A DNA stretch of 64,000 nt from Azolla caroliniana (Eukaryota > Polypodiophyta), in the NCBI GenBank assembly GCA_043228905.1, contig JBHGNT010000092.1, forward strand, positions 29,713 through 93,712, read 5' to 3'. How positions within the stretch are numbered: position 1 is the first letter of the stretch; every line of letters starts with the position of its first letter. The notes under the pieces are model-generated. The model did no database searches. It saw nothing but the letters and a program-made list of their open reading frames with translations, and was not told where the DNA came from. The translations under genes were made by a program, and so were the position numbers. Shown in pieces: positions 45,306 to 56,852 of this stretch.

Positions 45306-48300
45306 TTATAAATTACCATTGGAAATGTCTACAAATCTCCTATAAACAGCTAAGCTCTTGCTAGTCAGTGGAACAAGTCTACATATATTATCCGCATATT
45401 GAGCTCGGTATGGAGTCCACAACCATGCACCTAGTTGGCAGCTCACTGTTTGCACCAGGTACTGTTCAGGCATTTCCTCGGGTAGAATGAGACAGCATCT
45501 CCGAATATTGAAGTAGTGTCGGAAATGTTCTGTATCCAAAATCAATGTATTGTCAGCATTATATTCAGGCCAAGTAGCCCAAAAATCAGAAAGCCTCTTG
45601 AATCTTGCAGCTTCCATCTGCTCACAATTTTCTCGTGCCCATTGACCTTTAAAACGACTTCGCCATTTTGGGAAGAATCTTGCCAAACACTTCCACACAT
45701 CTGATTTTGGTTTTTCACTCCAAATAAACAAATCGAAGTACTCCACAGCCCACTCTAGAAACTGATTTGCGTCCCTCCTTGGCTGCATATATCTCACACT
45801 CATCAAGACTTTATCCAGCTCCAAGATCAAGGCTCTTCGCTCGACTTCTAGTGGTTTAGGTTTCCATTCCTGAAACTGAGCCGCTGTTACACCATTTTCT
45901 GGTAGGATACGATCAATCTCAATCAGCTCAGGTTCGGCTGACACAACTGGTGTCCTTTTCCTCTTTAAACCCCTAGTCGACTGTGTTGGGCCTAGCTTCA
46001 CATTCTGGTGCTCTTGTTTTGTCGACTTAGTTATCAATCCTTGGATTACCTCAGTGCATGTAGCTACTGTTCTGCTCGATATCAGTCCACTGGTATCACA
46101 TGTTGCATCTACTTGCAACACCAAGTCATCCGTGCTACATGTTGCATCTACCTGCAACACCAAGTCATCCGTGCTACATGCTGCATCTACCTGCAACACC
46201 AAGTCATCCGTGCTACATGCTTGATCAACTTGTGTGACCAGATCACTTGTGTCAGTTGCTACATCTACTTTCAAGATGGGGCCCTTTAAACATGCCGCAA
46301 CATCAACAGTATCCACACTGCCATTGGCCTTACGAGCAATAGAATCAAACCCTTTAGACTCTGCAACATCAGAAAACACCAACATATTCACACTCACAAA
46401 GTAACTACTAGTCTCACAAAACAATATCCTGAACATCAAAGAGTTTCAGTCATAGAACAACACTCTTCAAATTATCTTGGAAAAACATCATAGAGTTCCA
46501 TTACATAATGTGGATCAAGCAACAACCAATCTGAGGTTTTACTTGTCCAACAGGATAGTAAAACTTCATAAAACCCTAGCAAAATCCCTAAGCTAACAAT
46601 CATATCCAACTAAACAGTATTTCGCTCCACTACGTCTGGGCCCCTTGACCGAGTAACTGGTCTTGTTCCCGATCGTGGCCCCTTCTTCAGCCTTTTTCTG
46701 GTTGGTTCCCCATTTAGCCTTGCTTCTAGGACCCAATGCGCAAGTGTGTCCTCCTCCGACAACCTTCCCATCGCCTCAGCAGCTAATTGCACATCAACCG
46801 TTTCTTGAACTAGCTTTTCAAGTACAGAGGGATCTGTTTGGACATTTTCAGTAGTTGGGCTCGGTGGGGTGGAATCAAGGTCTTGAGACTCGAAGAAATG
46901 TTGCATCAAGTGTTCATAAACACTGTTGTTGTGAACCTCAGTTTTACATGTTGTTTCCACTATTTCATGGCATTTCACATCGTTGCCTAATTCAGTACAC
47001 TGTTCCAAAAGAATAGGGTGCAGCTGATCTGAAGGAGATGTGATAGCAGGACTCTTACTTTCAGCCACATTGGCAGTAGTATCCTCATCTGTTGCAGCAT
47101 CATCAGCACCAGACACATCATGTGCCGTCCTTAATCCACAAGATTCTACAATAACATGACAGTTATTTAGGATAGCTAATTAGCTACTTTACTAAACTAT
47201 GGTAGAAGCTAGGATAGCTAATTAGCTAGTACGATAGCTAATTAGCTAGTATGATAGCTAATTAGGTACTTTACTCAACTATGGTAGTAGTTAGGATAGC
47301 TAATTAGGTACTTTACTCAACTATGGTAGTAGTTAGGATAGCTTATTAGCTACTAGGACAGCTAATTAGCTGCCAGTAGCTAATTAGCTACTAGGATAGC
47401 TAATTAGCTGCCAGTAGCTAATTAGCTACTAGGATAGCTTATTAGCTACTTTACACAACTATGGCAGTAGCTACTAGGATAGCTAATTCGCTAGGATAGC
47501 TAATTCGCTAGTAGGATAGCTAATTAGTTGCCAGCAGCTAATTAGCTAGTAGGATAGCTAATTAGCTACTAGGATAGCTAATTAGTTGCCAGTAGCTAAT
47601 TAGCTAGTAGGATAGCTAATTAGGTACTTTACTCAACTATGGTAGTAGCTAATTAGCTAGTAGGATAGCTAATTAGGTACTTTACTCAACTATGGTAGTA
47701 GCTAATTAGATAGTAGGATAGCTAATTAGCTACTAGGATAGCTAATTAGCTGCTAGTAGCTAATTAGCTACTAGGATAGCTTATTAGCTACTTTACACAA
47801 CTATGGCAGTAGCTAATTAGTTACTAGGATAGCTAATTAGTTGCCAGTGGCTAATTAGCTAGTAGGATACCTAATTAGCTTTTTTACACAACTATAGTAC
47901 TAGCTAATTAGCTAGTACCATAGCTAATTACCTACTAGGATAGCTAATTAGCTAGTAGGATAGCTTATTAGCTACTTTACACAACTATAGTAGTAGCTAG
48001 GATAGCTAATTAGCTACTATGGTAGCTAATTAGCTAATTTACTCCACTATGGTAGTAGCTAGGATAGCTAATTAGCTACTTTACTAACTATGGTGGTAGC
48101 TAGGATAGCTAATTAGCTACTTTACTAACTATGTGTCGAATACAAGTGTATAATGGACGTATTCACGCTATCCCTTTGTATAGCTCAAGTTTGGGCCATT
48201 TGTGTAATTAGCATAAAGGGTAGTTGCCCTAAGTCGGTCACTATATATAGTGACCTTGTAACCTCTTTGTGTGGTTGGGTGTTGTATTTTTCTTCTATTG

Positions 48301-48318
48301 AATAGAAAGTCTTTTGTG

Positions 48319-48357
<39 letters not shown>

Positions 48358-51300
48358 GCTATCTCAGAAACTGTCATACGCAGGTATTCAAACCTAATCG
48401 AATGCTTCTTGATCTTCCGCATAGACGACCTTTGTCCCCAACATCTGGTATCAGAGCCTGCACAGTATTCGGTCCTTCATCCCGCTGTCGGCCGTCGTCT
48501 CAGCCTGCACAGCATTCGGTTTCCTGCGCCATTCGAAGAAGAGAGAAGAAGAAGAAAAACGAGGCTTGCATCTCATCGCGTTAGATCATCTTCGCTTGGA
48601 GTAAGCCAGCAGGTTGTACTCTGTTCCTTGTGATCGTAACCGCTCGAGGTGAAATCCCCTTGTGCAACATTGACACGATCGTGCTCCACTCGGTTAAACG
48701 GCATCCGAAGAGGTCAACAAACGCTGCTCGCCGCTCATTGTAACCACTCGGTGCAGATCGGTCTCAAGACAACAACCCAAATTCGTGCTTCATCTGGCTG
48801 ATCGACATTCGGGAGGATCAGTTGGATCCGTCTCTCTCGTTGCTGCAGTCAACCGAAGCAGAATCGGTCCAGATAATCGGTATTCGGCATATATATTCGG
48901 AAGCGAACCAGGCTCACTCCGACTCGGCAATATTCGGGAAGACCAGTCGGTTCTGTCCCTCAAGTTACCGGAGTCAATTCGAGCAAGTTCAACAATACAT
49001 ATATCCGAAGCCGAACCGACTCGGGTTCAAATCCGACTAGAACGATATCGGGTGAGCCAACCGGCTGCACTCCAACAAGGTTCGTAGTCAACTCCGAACC
49101 GAGCTTCGTCAACCGAAACCAAATTTGATGGCATCAACATCCGGCTCGTCAGAAATGAGTCTACGAAAGTTCGATGGATCGAACTTCAACTTCTGGAAGG
49201 AGCAAATGCAGGACTATCTCATAGTCAAGGGGCAAATCGATCCCATCGAAAATGAAGAATCTCCAGAAGGATACAAACCAATTGAGTGGCAGAAGCTGGA
49301 CAGAATTGTCCGCGCCACGATTCGGATGCACCTATCGGAATCGGTATACTTTACGGTGCAATCGTGTACGACAGCATTCGAACTGTGGAAAACACTGTCG
49401 GACACTTACGAAAAGAAGGTCGCCGCAACGAAGATGTTTCTGATCCGGCGCCTCTACAACTTGCGGATGAAAGAATCCGATTCGGTCCAAGCACATCTCA
49501 ATGAGTACGAAAGTATAAGCTCCCAAATCTCATCTCAGGGGACGGCAATCGAGGATGAACTCAGAGCAATGATACTCATGAGCAGCCTTCCCTCATCATG
49601 GGAAACTTTCGTCACAACTGTGTGCAACGCGTCCACCACGGCTGTCAAATACTCCGAAGTCACGAGCGCAATCCTGACCGAAGCAGCTCGGAGAAAGTCT
49701 TTCGCCAAAGACTCAACAGACGACGCTTACGTAGTACAAGGTTCGACAGACCAATCGAACATACGAGGAAGAGATTCCTCACGACCGCCGAACAATCAGC
49801 GAAGACGGAGCCAGTCACGGGATAACCGAATCTGCAACTATTGCAAGAAACCCGGACACATCAAAGCCGACTGCCGCGCACTCAAGAACAAGAACGACAA
49901 GTCTCAGAGATCAGACAAGAAGAGTGGCCGGCATGAGGAGATCAATTACGTCAGCTTCTCAGCTGATGTGCTACCAGACGACCCGAATATACTATCAATC
50001 GAAAATCCAGTCGGATCAGAAGTTCTACTCACGACTGAAGAATCGAGCACATGGCTCTTAGATTCGGGCGCGTCATTTCACGTGACTCCTCATCGATCCC
50101 AATTTCGGCAATATACGATCCGTCACTCCGACTCAGTTCGAGTCGGCAACTCGCAACACTGTGACATCATTGGAATCGGCACAGTAGAGCTCAACCTTGC
50201 AGGTGGCTCTACACTTGTACTTCACAATGTCCGACATGTACCCGAGCTCTCAAGGCCATTGATCTCAGTCGGACAACTAGATGAAGACGGCATTCGTGCC
50301 GGTTTTTCTTCGGGAGGGTGGACACTCCACAGGGGGAACCTCCTGCTTGCTAGAGGACCCAAGATACACTCACTGTATCCGTTACATGTTACGCTCAGAG
50401 AGGGTAACCTGTTTTTGGTGGATATTCCTGTGTCATCACTATGGCACAGAAGATTAGGACACCTCAGCAAGGCCGGCATTACGCATCTATCTAGAGCCGG
50501 ATACATCCCCAAACTCTCCTTCTCGGACCATCAATTCTGCGAGCATTGCCAGTATGGCAAACAAGCAGCCGCATCACACCCGACATCAGCACCAAGAGAC
50601 ACGAGACCTCTCGACTTAGTCCACTCGGACGTCTGTGGCCCAATGCCGCATCAGTCTCTCGGCGGTGCCTCTTACTTCGTCACTTTTATTGACGATTCGA
50701 CTCGAAAGGTGTGGGCTTATCCGATTCGCACCAAAGATCGGGTCTTCTCGATCTTCTCAGATTGGCTCGCTATGGTAGAAAATCAAACCGACCGAAAACT
50801 GAAATGCTTTCGGACCGACAACGGGGGAGAGTTCAAATCCGAAGAATTCGTCAAATTCTGCCGACAACGCGGCATCCGACGTGAATTTACGGCACCACAC
50901 AGTCCGGAGCAAAACGGGATTGCCGAACGCATGAATCGGACAATCCAAGAACGGATAGTTTCCATGCTCCAACACTCCGGACTGTCGGATGGCTTCTGGG
51001 TAGAGGCTCTACTCACGGCAGTACACATAATCAATATGTCGCCAAGTAGACCTCTAGGACTTCAAATTCCTCAGGAACTATGGATCGGCAGCAAGCCGAA
51101 TTACGACAAGCTGAGGATCTTCGGATGCGAGGCGTACGCCCTCATTCCGAAAGATGATCGCCGAAAACATGCACCTCGGTCCAGGAAATGCATTTTCCTT
51201 GGATATGGATCAGACGGCGAAATGGGATACCGACTCTAGGACCCCAAACGCAGACAAATCGTTCGAAGTTCGGACGTTGTGTTCAACGAATCGGCTATGA

Positions 51301-53539
51301 ATCCATCAGTCGAAAAACCGATCGAAGTCCGAAGGGTAACATTTTCCGACGTGCCGACCCTTCAAGAAGGCCCCGCTCTTAACACATGGTCAGCTTCACG
51401 GGTAGCTGAACCTTACACTACCGACTCGGACAACTCCGACTCGGCACAGCCGAATGACTCGCTTTCGGACCATCCGACCTTGATACCCGATTCGACCAGT
51501 CCAATCATACCTCGACGATCCGAGAGACTGTCGCAACCTCCGGAGAGGTATTCTCCTGGAATCTTCTTCACCGACGCCGGCGAACCGACGTCTTACGAAG
51601 AAGCATCGACATCTGTCGATTCCGCCACCTGGCATCTGGCGATGGAGTCGGAAATGCACTCCATTCGGGAAAACAAGACTTGGGATCTGGTCGAATTACC
51701 TAAGAATCGACGTGCTCTTCCTTGCAAGTGGGTCTATCGACTAAAAGAGACGTCTGATTCGACCACCCCAAAGTACAAGGCCAGACTAGTTGCGAAGGGC
51801 TTCCGACAAGAATATGGCGTCGACTTCGCCGAGATTTTTTCACCAGTGGTGAAAATGACAACCCTTCGTTTTCTACTCGGCGTAGTGGCAGCCGACAACT
51901 TGGAGCTGATTCAGCTAGATGTCAAAACAGCCTTCCTCCATGGTGATCTCGAGGAGGAAATTTATATGGAGCAGCCAAAAGGCTTCGTGGCAACTGGCCA
52001 AGAACATCTAGTCTGCCGACTCAGGAAGAGTCTATACGGCCTCAAACAGGCACCGCGACAATGGTACAAGAAGTTCGACAACTTCATCCAATCGATCGGC
52101 TTCTCAAAAAGCGATGAGGACCATTGTCTCTTCACCAACACAGCTCAAGATGGATCACCCATCTTCCTCATCATTTACGTGGACGACATGCTAATTTCTG
52201 GACGCCACGCGGGCGAACTTGCCGATCTCATTCTGCAACTGCGGTTGAAGTTTGCCATGAAGGACCTCGGTCCGGCACGACACATCCTTGGCATGAAGAT
52301 TAGTCGGCATCGCGATAAACGACATCTTTTTTTGTCTCAGACCGACTATATCGGACGTGTCTTGGAACGCTTCAACATGCAATCAGCCAAATCTGCTTCA
52401 ACCCCGCTCCCCATGAATCTTCGTCTCTCTCAGCGAGACTGCCCGACATCCGGTCCGGAGGGGGAAGATATGAAGTCGGTACCGTATGCACCGGCAGTCG
52501 GCTCCCTTATGTACCTGATGGTCGCGACACGGCCTGATATCTCTCATGCCGTAGGAGTCGTTAGCAGATTTATGCACAATCCTGGTCGATCGCATTGGAA
52601 CGCAGTCAAGCATGTGTTCAGATATCTGGCTGGCACAAAAGACCACGGCATTCTTTTCGGTCCGAACCGAACCTCAGGCGTAGTCGGTTACACCGACTCG
52701 GATTTCGCCGGCTGTATAGACAGTCGGAAATCAACAACCGGATACTGCTTCAAATTCGGCAATGGAGCAATCTCGTGGAAGTCGAAACTTCAGGAGTGCA
52801 CAGCGACCTCAACGACCGAAGCAGAATATGTAGCTGCGTCCGACGCAGCAAAAGAAGCTTTGTGGCTCGGTCGGCTGGCGCACACGTTTCGACAAGTCGA
52901 CCATGACTCGGCTCCAGTTGTCTACAGCGACAGTCAAGGTGTTGTTGCCTTGTCGAAAAATCCGGTTCACCACAACGCCTCCAAACATATCGACGTTCGA
53001 TATCACTTCGTTCGGGACTGCGTCATTTCAGGGAAAATCGGTCTAGAGAAAATATCCACAACCGACAATGTCGCAGATGGAATGACCAAGTGTCTTTCGG
53101 CAGACCGTTTTCGGTCTCTTCGGCATCAGATGGGCGTAACGACAAACCAGTCCGGTTAGAGCCGGACACAGCGCAGGATGGTCTCCGACAACCGACATCA
53201 GTTCCTTAATGATCGGCTTCAACTCTTCCGACCCGACCAGTTCGGTCTTCTGCCTTCGGACCCTGCCGACTCGAACCAAAAACTGATATGTCCGAGAACC
53301 TAGGTTTATACCTATAATCTTAGATAACCCATGTATACGCCCATTACGGGGGAGTGTCGAATACAAGTGTATAATGGACGTATTCACGCTATCCCTTTGT
53401 ATAGCTCAAGTTTGGGCCATTTGTGTAATTAGCATAAAGGGTAGTTGCCCTAAGTCGGTCACTATATATAGTGACCTTGTAACCTCTTTGTGTGGTTGGG
53501 TGTTGTATTTTTCTTCTATTGAATAGAAAGTCTTTTGTG

Positions 53540-53576
<37 letters not shown>

Positions 53577-56500
53577 ACTATCTCAGAAACTGTCATACGC
53601 AGGTATTCAAACCTAATCGAATGCTTCTTGATCTTCCGCATAGACGACCTTTGTCCCCAACACTATGGTGGTAGCTAGGATAGCTAATTAGCTACAATGA
53701 AAGCTAATTAGCTACTTTCTCAACTATGTAGTAGCTAGGATAGCTTATTAGCTACTAGGACAGCTAATTAGCTGCCAGTAGCTAATTAGCTACTAGGATA
53801 GCTAATTAGCTGCCAGTAGCTAATTAGCTACTAGGATAGCTTATTAGCTACTTTACACAACTATGTCAGTAGCTAATTAGCTACTATGATAGCTAATTAG
53901 CTAGTAGGATAGCTAATTAGTTGCCAGTAGCTAATTAGCTAGTAGGATAGCTAATTAGCTTTTTTACACAACTATGCTACTAGCTAATTAGCTAGTACCA
54001 TAGCTAACTAGCTACTAGGATAGCTTATTAGCTACTTTACACAACTATGTCAGTAGCTAATTAGCTACTATGATAGCTAATTAGCTAGTAGGATAGCTAA
54101 TTAGCTAGTACGATAGCTAATTAGTTGCCAGTAGCTAATTAGCTAGTAGGATAGCTAATTAGCTTTTTTACACAACTATGGTACTAGCTAATTAGCTAGT
54201 ACCATAGCTAACTAGCTACTAGGATAGCTTATTAGCTACTTTACACAACTATGGCAGTAGCTAATTAGTTACTAGGATAGCTAATTAGTTGCCAGTGGCT
54301 AATTAGCTAGTAGGATAGCTATTTAGCTTTTTTACACAACTATGGTACTAGCTAATTAGCTAGTACCATAGCTAATTAGCTACTAGGATAGCTAATTAGC
54401 TACTAGGATAGCTAATTAGCTACTAGGATAGCTAATTAGCTAGTAGCTCATTAGCTGCCAGTAGCTAATTAGCTAGTAGGATAGCTAATTAGAAAAGACT
54501 AAGCTTATTAGCTACAGTATGGTATACCTATTTGTTTTCTCCACTCATTTGGTAGAGTTGTACTGCAATCTCCCAAACAGAATGCAGCAATTCGACAGGC
54601 ATGTTGAAAACAAAGCAGATGGTATGTGTGGTTGCATGGTTGTAGGTGAACCAACAAAGACGCAGTTTTGTCCTCCACACCTAACCCGCAAGCGATGCAA
54701 CGTGCTTGAACTGTCAATAAATCATTTTCTGGTTCTACTTCATTTGGTAAGGGAGCAAGAATGTTCAGGTCCAAATCCTGTCTGGTCCTTACCATTCCCT
54801 CCACAAAATGTAGCTTCTTCTTAAGGCAGCTAACTACCTGTTCTTGATGAATGTATTGTTCCTTCAACGCAACAGAGAAATTTACCGATTAATTATTCTT
54901 GTTGTTGAAAGATACACCAACTTTGCTCAGGAATCGTTAACTTACTTGAAGCTTATCCAAATTGTAATCTGCAACAGTATTTACACCTAGAAGGTCCAGG
55001 TTCATTGAAAGAACCTGGATCTCTATTTGCAGTTCTATTTTACGCTAGGGATCCAGTGGCCCCTCTAATTCAAGCTCCTGTTGCGCAACCTATTCCAGAT
55101 AATGCTTGATTAGCACATTTTACCCGTTATTTATAACACAATCACATACCAGCAAAACAATAGTTACCTGAATCTTATTTCTAATTGTTGTAACAGCAGA
55201 AGTAACTTTGCTCTCCATTGCAGAAGCCATTGTGGCTTTCTCTAAATCAGTCTTAAAAAATGCCAATGTCTCACAGGCTTCATGGACATTTTTTAGCATA
55301 TAGCTAACCAATGTCTCACCTGTATCATCGACATTGGCTTTCCTTGGGTGTCGGTGTGGTGTATGCCCCCGGTCTTGCTGGGAGTCGGCAGTTGCATCAA
55401 CAGCTGCCATGCTCCAAAATCTGTCTATTTTTTGTGCCAAGGTCCCCATCTTTCGGCATCTTTTTACCGATGCCTCACCATAGACTGCCCAAGCTACCCT
55501 ATACATTTCAGGGTCTCTAGATTCCTTCGCTGTTTTGCAGTACTCATATGCAAATGCTCTAGCAAATGAAACTGACAACTCATTGTTGACTGGGATCTCC
55601 TGATGAACTTTCTGGTGCAGTCTCATGCAGTCATCGTACAAGTCGGCTCGTACATGCTTCAGCTTGACCTTGCCTTTGACTCTAGGCACTGTATATACTG
55701 TCATCCAGTCTATATCACTGATCAATTTATCACTTAGGACAGCAGGGTCAACACCCTCGAGTGACAGACCATAGGTGTTGTGGAAGTCCTCCTTTGTCTC
55801 GCAAAATTTTGCGAAGTTTAGCACTCTCGTATACGGAGGAACGAGCCATCTGAAATATCATTTCAGAAATCAGAAATAGTGCAAAATCAGAATATGTGAG
55901 AATCAAAAACCCCAATCAACAACAACAAAAATGGTGCAAAATCTTTAACTTAACCTAATCAAAATCTGTAATCAGAAGTTTGAAATCAGAAACCCTAATC
56001 AAAATCTGTAATAAGAAGTTTGTAACCAGAAACCTTATTCAGAAATTCTAATCAGAAATTTATAATCAAAAACCCTAATCAGAAACCCTAATAAAAAATT
56101 TCAATCACAAACCCTAATCAGAAATCCTAAGCAGAAATTTATAAACAAAAACCCTATTCAGAAATTCTAATTTGTAATCAAAATTTGTAACCAGAAACCC
56201 TATTCAGAAATTCTAATCAGAAATTTATAATCAAAAACCCTAATCAGAAATTTCAATCACAAACCCTAATCAGAAATTTCAATCACAAACCCTAATCACT
56301 AAAGACAGGATTAAACACAAAAAAAGTAATATAAACACACCTGTTGCTACTCCCCGATTTGCGAGACATCCTTGTATGGGACTCCAAGGACTTCGACCTA
56401 TTCGATTTTGGGGAAATATGAATCGGCACCAAAGTTCAGACAGTAGTCAAAAAGAAAAAACAAATGTTTGGGGTTTCTGTAACTGAAACATACCTGGACG

Positions 56501-56597
56501 ATGATCGAGCGGGTTCTGTGTTGTAGCTCTCAATCTGCAATGTCGATTTTTTGCTGTTGCGGGAGCTACGTCTGCGTTCGTGCTCTGAGTACTCCAT
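45306..56597 (-). CDS. RING-like plus FCP1/HAD-like protein of the transposon (about seven exons)
   Basis: Inferred minus-strand exons: 56597-56494, 56397-56341, 55849-55168, 55044-54946 (or from 55089, which would include a TAG at 55045-55047), 54861-54528, 47145-46634, 46358-45306. The first six connect with GT-AG introns and matching phases, including NEWRKQI joined to ESCGLRTAHDV across a 7.4-kb intron that holds the nested Copia-B. The last junction is less certain. The product, about 945 aa, starts basic/Ser-rich. It has a novel region in exon 3 (RVLNFAKFCETKEDFHNTYG), a coiled-coil part, a RING-like finger (CIACG, then PCNHTYHLLCF, then CLGDC; about residues 370-410) and four 13-residue repeats of DLVLQVDATCSTD type. 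The C-terminal domain has the FCP1/NIF-like pattern (ALILELDKVL, YFDLFIWSE, LSDFWATWPEYNADNTLILD). In active FCP1 enzymes the first motif is DxDxT; here it is ELDKV, so catalysis is unlikely. Possibly two genes rather than one. Confidence 0.6.
46098..46253 (-). repeat. 39-bp coding minisatellite (four units)
   Basis: Units begin at 46098, 46137, 46176 and 46215, 39 bp each, three nearly identical and one diverged. It encodes in-frame 13-residue repeats (DLVLQVDATCSTD type) in the RING/FCP1-like protein. Confidence 0.92.
47168..48133 (+). repeat. GCTAATTAGC array in the long intron, left part
   Basis: Many copies of GCTAATTAGC and variants separated by TACTAGGATA, TGCCAGTA or TTTACTCAACTATGGTAGTA spacers. 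Less regular than the transposase-intron array. Interrupted at 48134 by Copia-B; continues at 53668. Confidence 0.95.
48134..48443 (+). repeat. Copia-B 5' LTR
   Basis: 310 bp, TGTCGAATAC ... CCCCAACA. Contains the 20-bp perfect palindrome with TATA core at 48236-48255 and a CT microsatellite at about 48321-48352. Confidence 0.96.
48236..48255 (+). promoter_or_regulatory. Palindromic TATA element of the Copia-B LTR
   Basis: GGTCACTATATATAGTGACC is a perfect 20-bp palindrome centred on TATATATA. It is repeated in the 3' LTR at 53457-53476. Likely the core TATA box. Confidence 0.7.
49128..53159 (+). pseudogene. Copia-B gag-pol polyprotein with one premature TAG
   Basis: ATG 49128 opens a single frame of 1343 codons to TAG 53157-53159. 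Order by rough residue: Gag (RKFDGSNFNFWKEQMQDYLI near the start), CCHC knuckle CNYCKKPGHIKADC (about 235), protease LLDSGASFHVTP (about 310), GAG-pre-integrase LWHRRLGHLSKAGITHLS, integrase core (VHSDVCGPM about 500; FRTDNGGEFK about 560; HSPEQNGIAERMNRT), RT (WVYRLKETSDS, LDVKTAFLHGDLEEEIYME, active site IIYVDDMLI about 1017) and RNase H (YTDSDFAGCIDSRKSTTGY, TEAEYVAAS). The only break is TAG at 51237-51239 after GYRL, where Copia proteins have Trp (TGG), a single G-to-A change. All catalytic motifs are intact, so it probably transposed very recently before the stop arose or moved in trans. Confidence 0.93.
53355..53662 (+). repeat. Copia-B 3' LTR
   Basis: 308 bp; matches the 5' LTR except one base (GTGCACT versus GTGCGCT) and one CT unit. 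Confidence 0.96.
53668..54505 (+). repeat. GCTAATTAGC array in the long intron, right part
   Basis: Continuation of the array cut by Copia-B, with larger higher-order units of about 180 bp (TTAGCTTTTTTACACAACTATGG type landmarks at about 53955, 54163 and 54325). It ends next to the 5' splice site of exon 5 of the minus-strand gene. Confidence 0.95.
55850..56340 (-). repeat. Intron 2 made of AAACCCTAATCAGAAATTT-type repeats
   Basis: Between about 55900 and 56300 the intron consists of degenerate copies of AATCAGAAACCCTAATCAG and AATTTATAATCAAAAACCC. The period is irregular (18-40 bp). CCCTAA matches the plant telomere unit in part, but the repeats are not telomeric. Confidence 0.8.
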
Positions 56598-56764
56598 CTG
56601 CGTTCAAAATCAGACTTAGGCTAAACAGGAAATTGATGACATTGAAGTCGACCTTAGATGATGGTGATATTCCCCAAGTTCCACTACGTCTGAAACAGAA
56701 GTTCAAATATTTGAGTTTTTTCATAAATTAGTTTTTCAAATATTTGATTTTCCCACAAGAAAGA

Positions 56765-56823
56765 CTAGCTAAACAAATAGCTAATTAGCTATGGCCATTT
56801 TAGTAGCTAATTAGCTATAATAG
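56765..56823 (+). repeat. Right subterminal GCTAATTAGC copies
   Basis: AGCTAATTAGCTATGGCC and TAGCTAATTAGCTATAATAG lie just inside the right TIR, the counterpart of the left subterminal hairpin zone at 39011-39045. Confidence 0.9.
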
Positions 56824-56848
56824 TGTTTCCACTCGCATGCTTTTACCC
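56824..56848 (-). repeat. Right terminal inverted repeat
   Basis: 25 bp ending GCATGCTTTTACCC; inverse of the left TIR with one mismatch. Followed by TTTTCCTATAGATAG, which resembles the sequence outside the left TIR in direct orientation. Confidence 0.85.
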
Positions 56849-56852
56849 TTTT

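Larger units (their letters stand above)
48134..53662 (+). mobile_element. Copia-B: young, nearly intact Ty1/Copia retrotransposon (TSD CTATG)
   Basis: LTRs 48134-48443 and 53355-53662 differ by one substitution and two bases of a CT microsatellite, so the insertion is very recent. It is flanked by CTATG (48129-48133 and 53663-53667). The Met-tRNA primer site TGGTATCAGAGC begins at 48446; the polypurine tract ACGGGGGAG ends at 53354. It holds one full-length gag-pol frame with a single nonsense codon. Inserted into the GCTAATTAGC array of the multigene transposon. Confidence 0.96.
38986..56848 (+). mobile_element. Candidate multigene DNA transposon with GCTAATTAGC arrays (about 17.9 kb, 12.3 kb without Copia-B)
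   Basis: The borders are 25-bp inverted repeats with one mismatch: GGGTGAAAGCATGCG... at 38986-39010 and ...CGCATGCTTTTACCC at 56824-56848. TTTT flanks both sides (38982-38985, 56849-56852), a possible 4-bp duplication but too simple to be decisive. Inside are a DDE transposase-like gene (+), a RING/FCP1-like gene (-) in convergent orientation, and arrays built on the palindrome GCTAATTAGC at both subterminal ends, in introns and in the 3' intergenic region. These arrays were not seen outside the borders. The convergent two-gene layout recalls autonomous MuDR-type elements, but the protein and end sequences fit no superfamily I can name. Both genes look almost or fully open, so decay is slight. 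Confidence 0.75.

Noticed and set aside
49125-49127. TTG as the start of Copia-B gag-pol
   Set aside because: A normal ATG follows at 49128 and gives the usual Gag N terminus.
55850-56340. Interstitial telomere repeats (CCCTAA-like)
   Set aside because: The CCCTAA blocks are single and separated by 12-30 bases of other repeated sequence; there is no run of CCCTAAA units.
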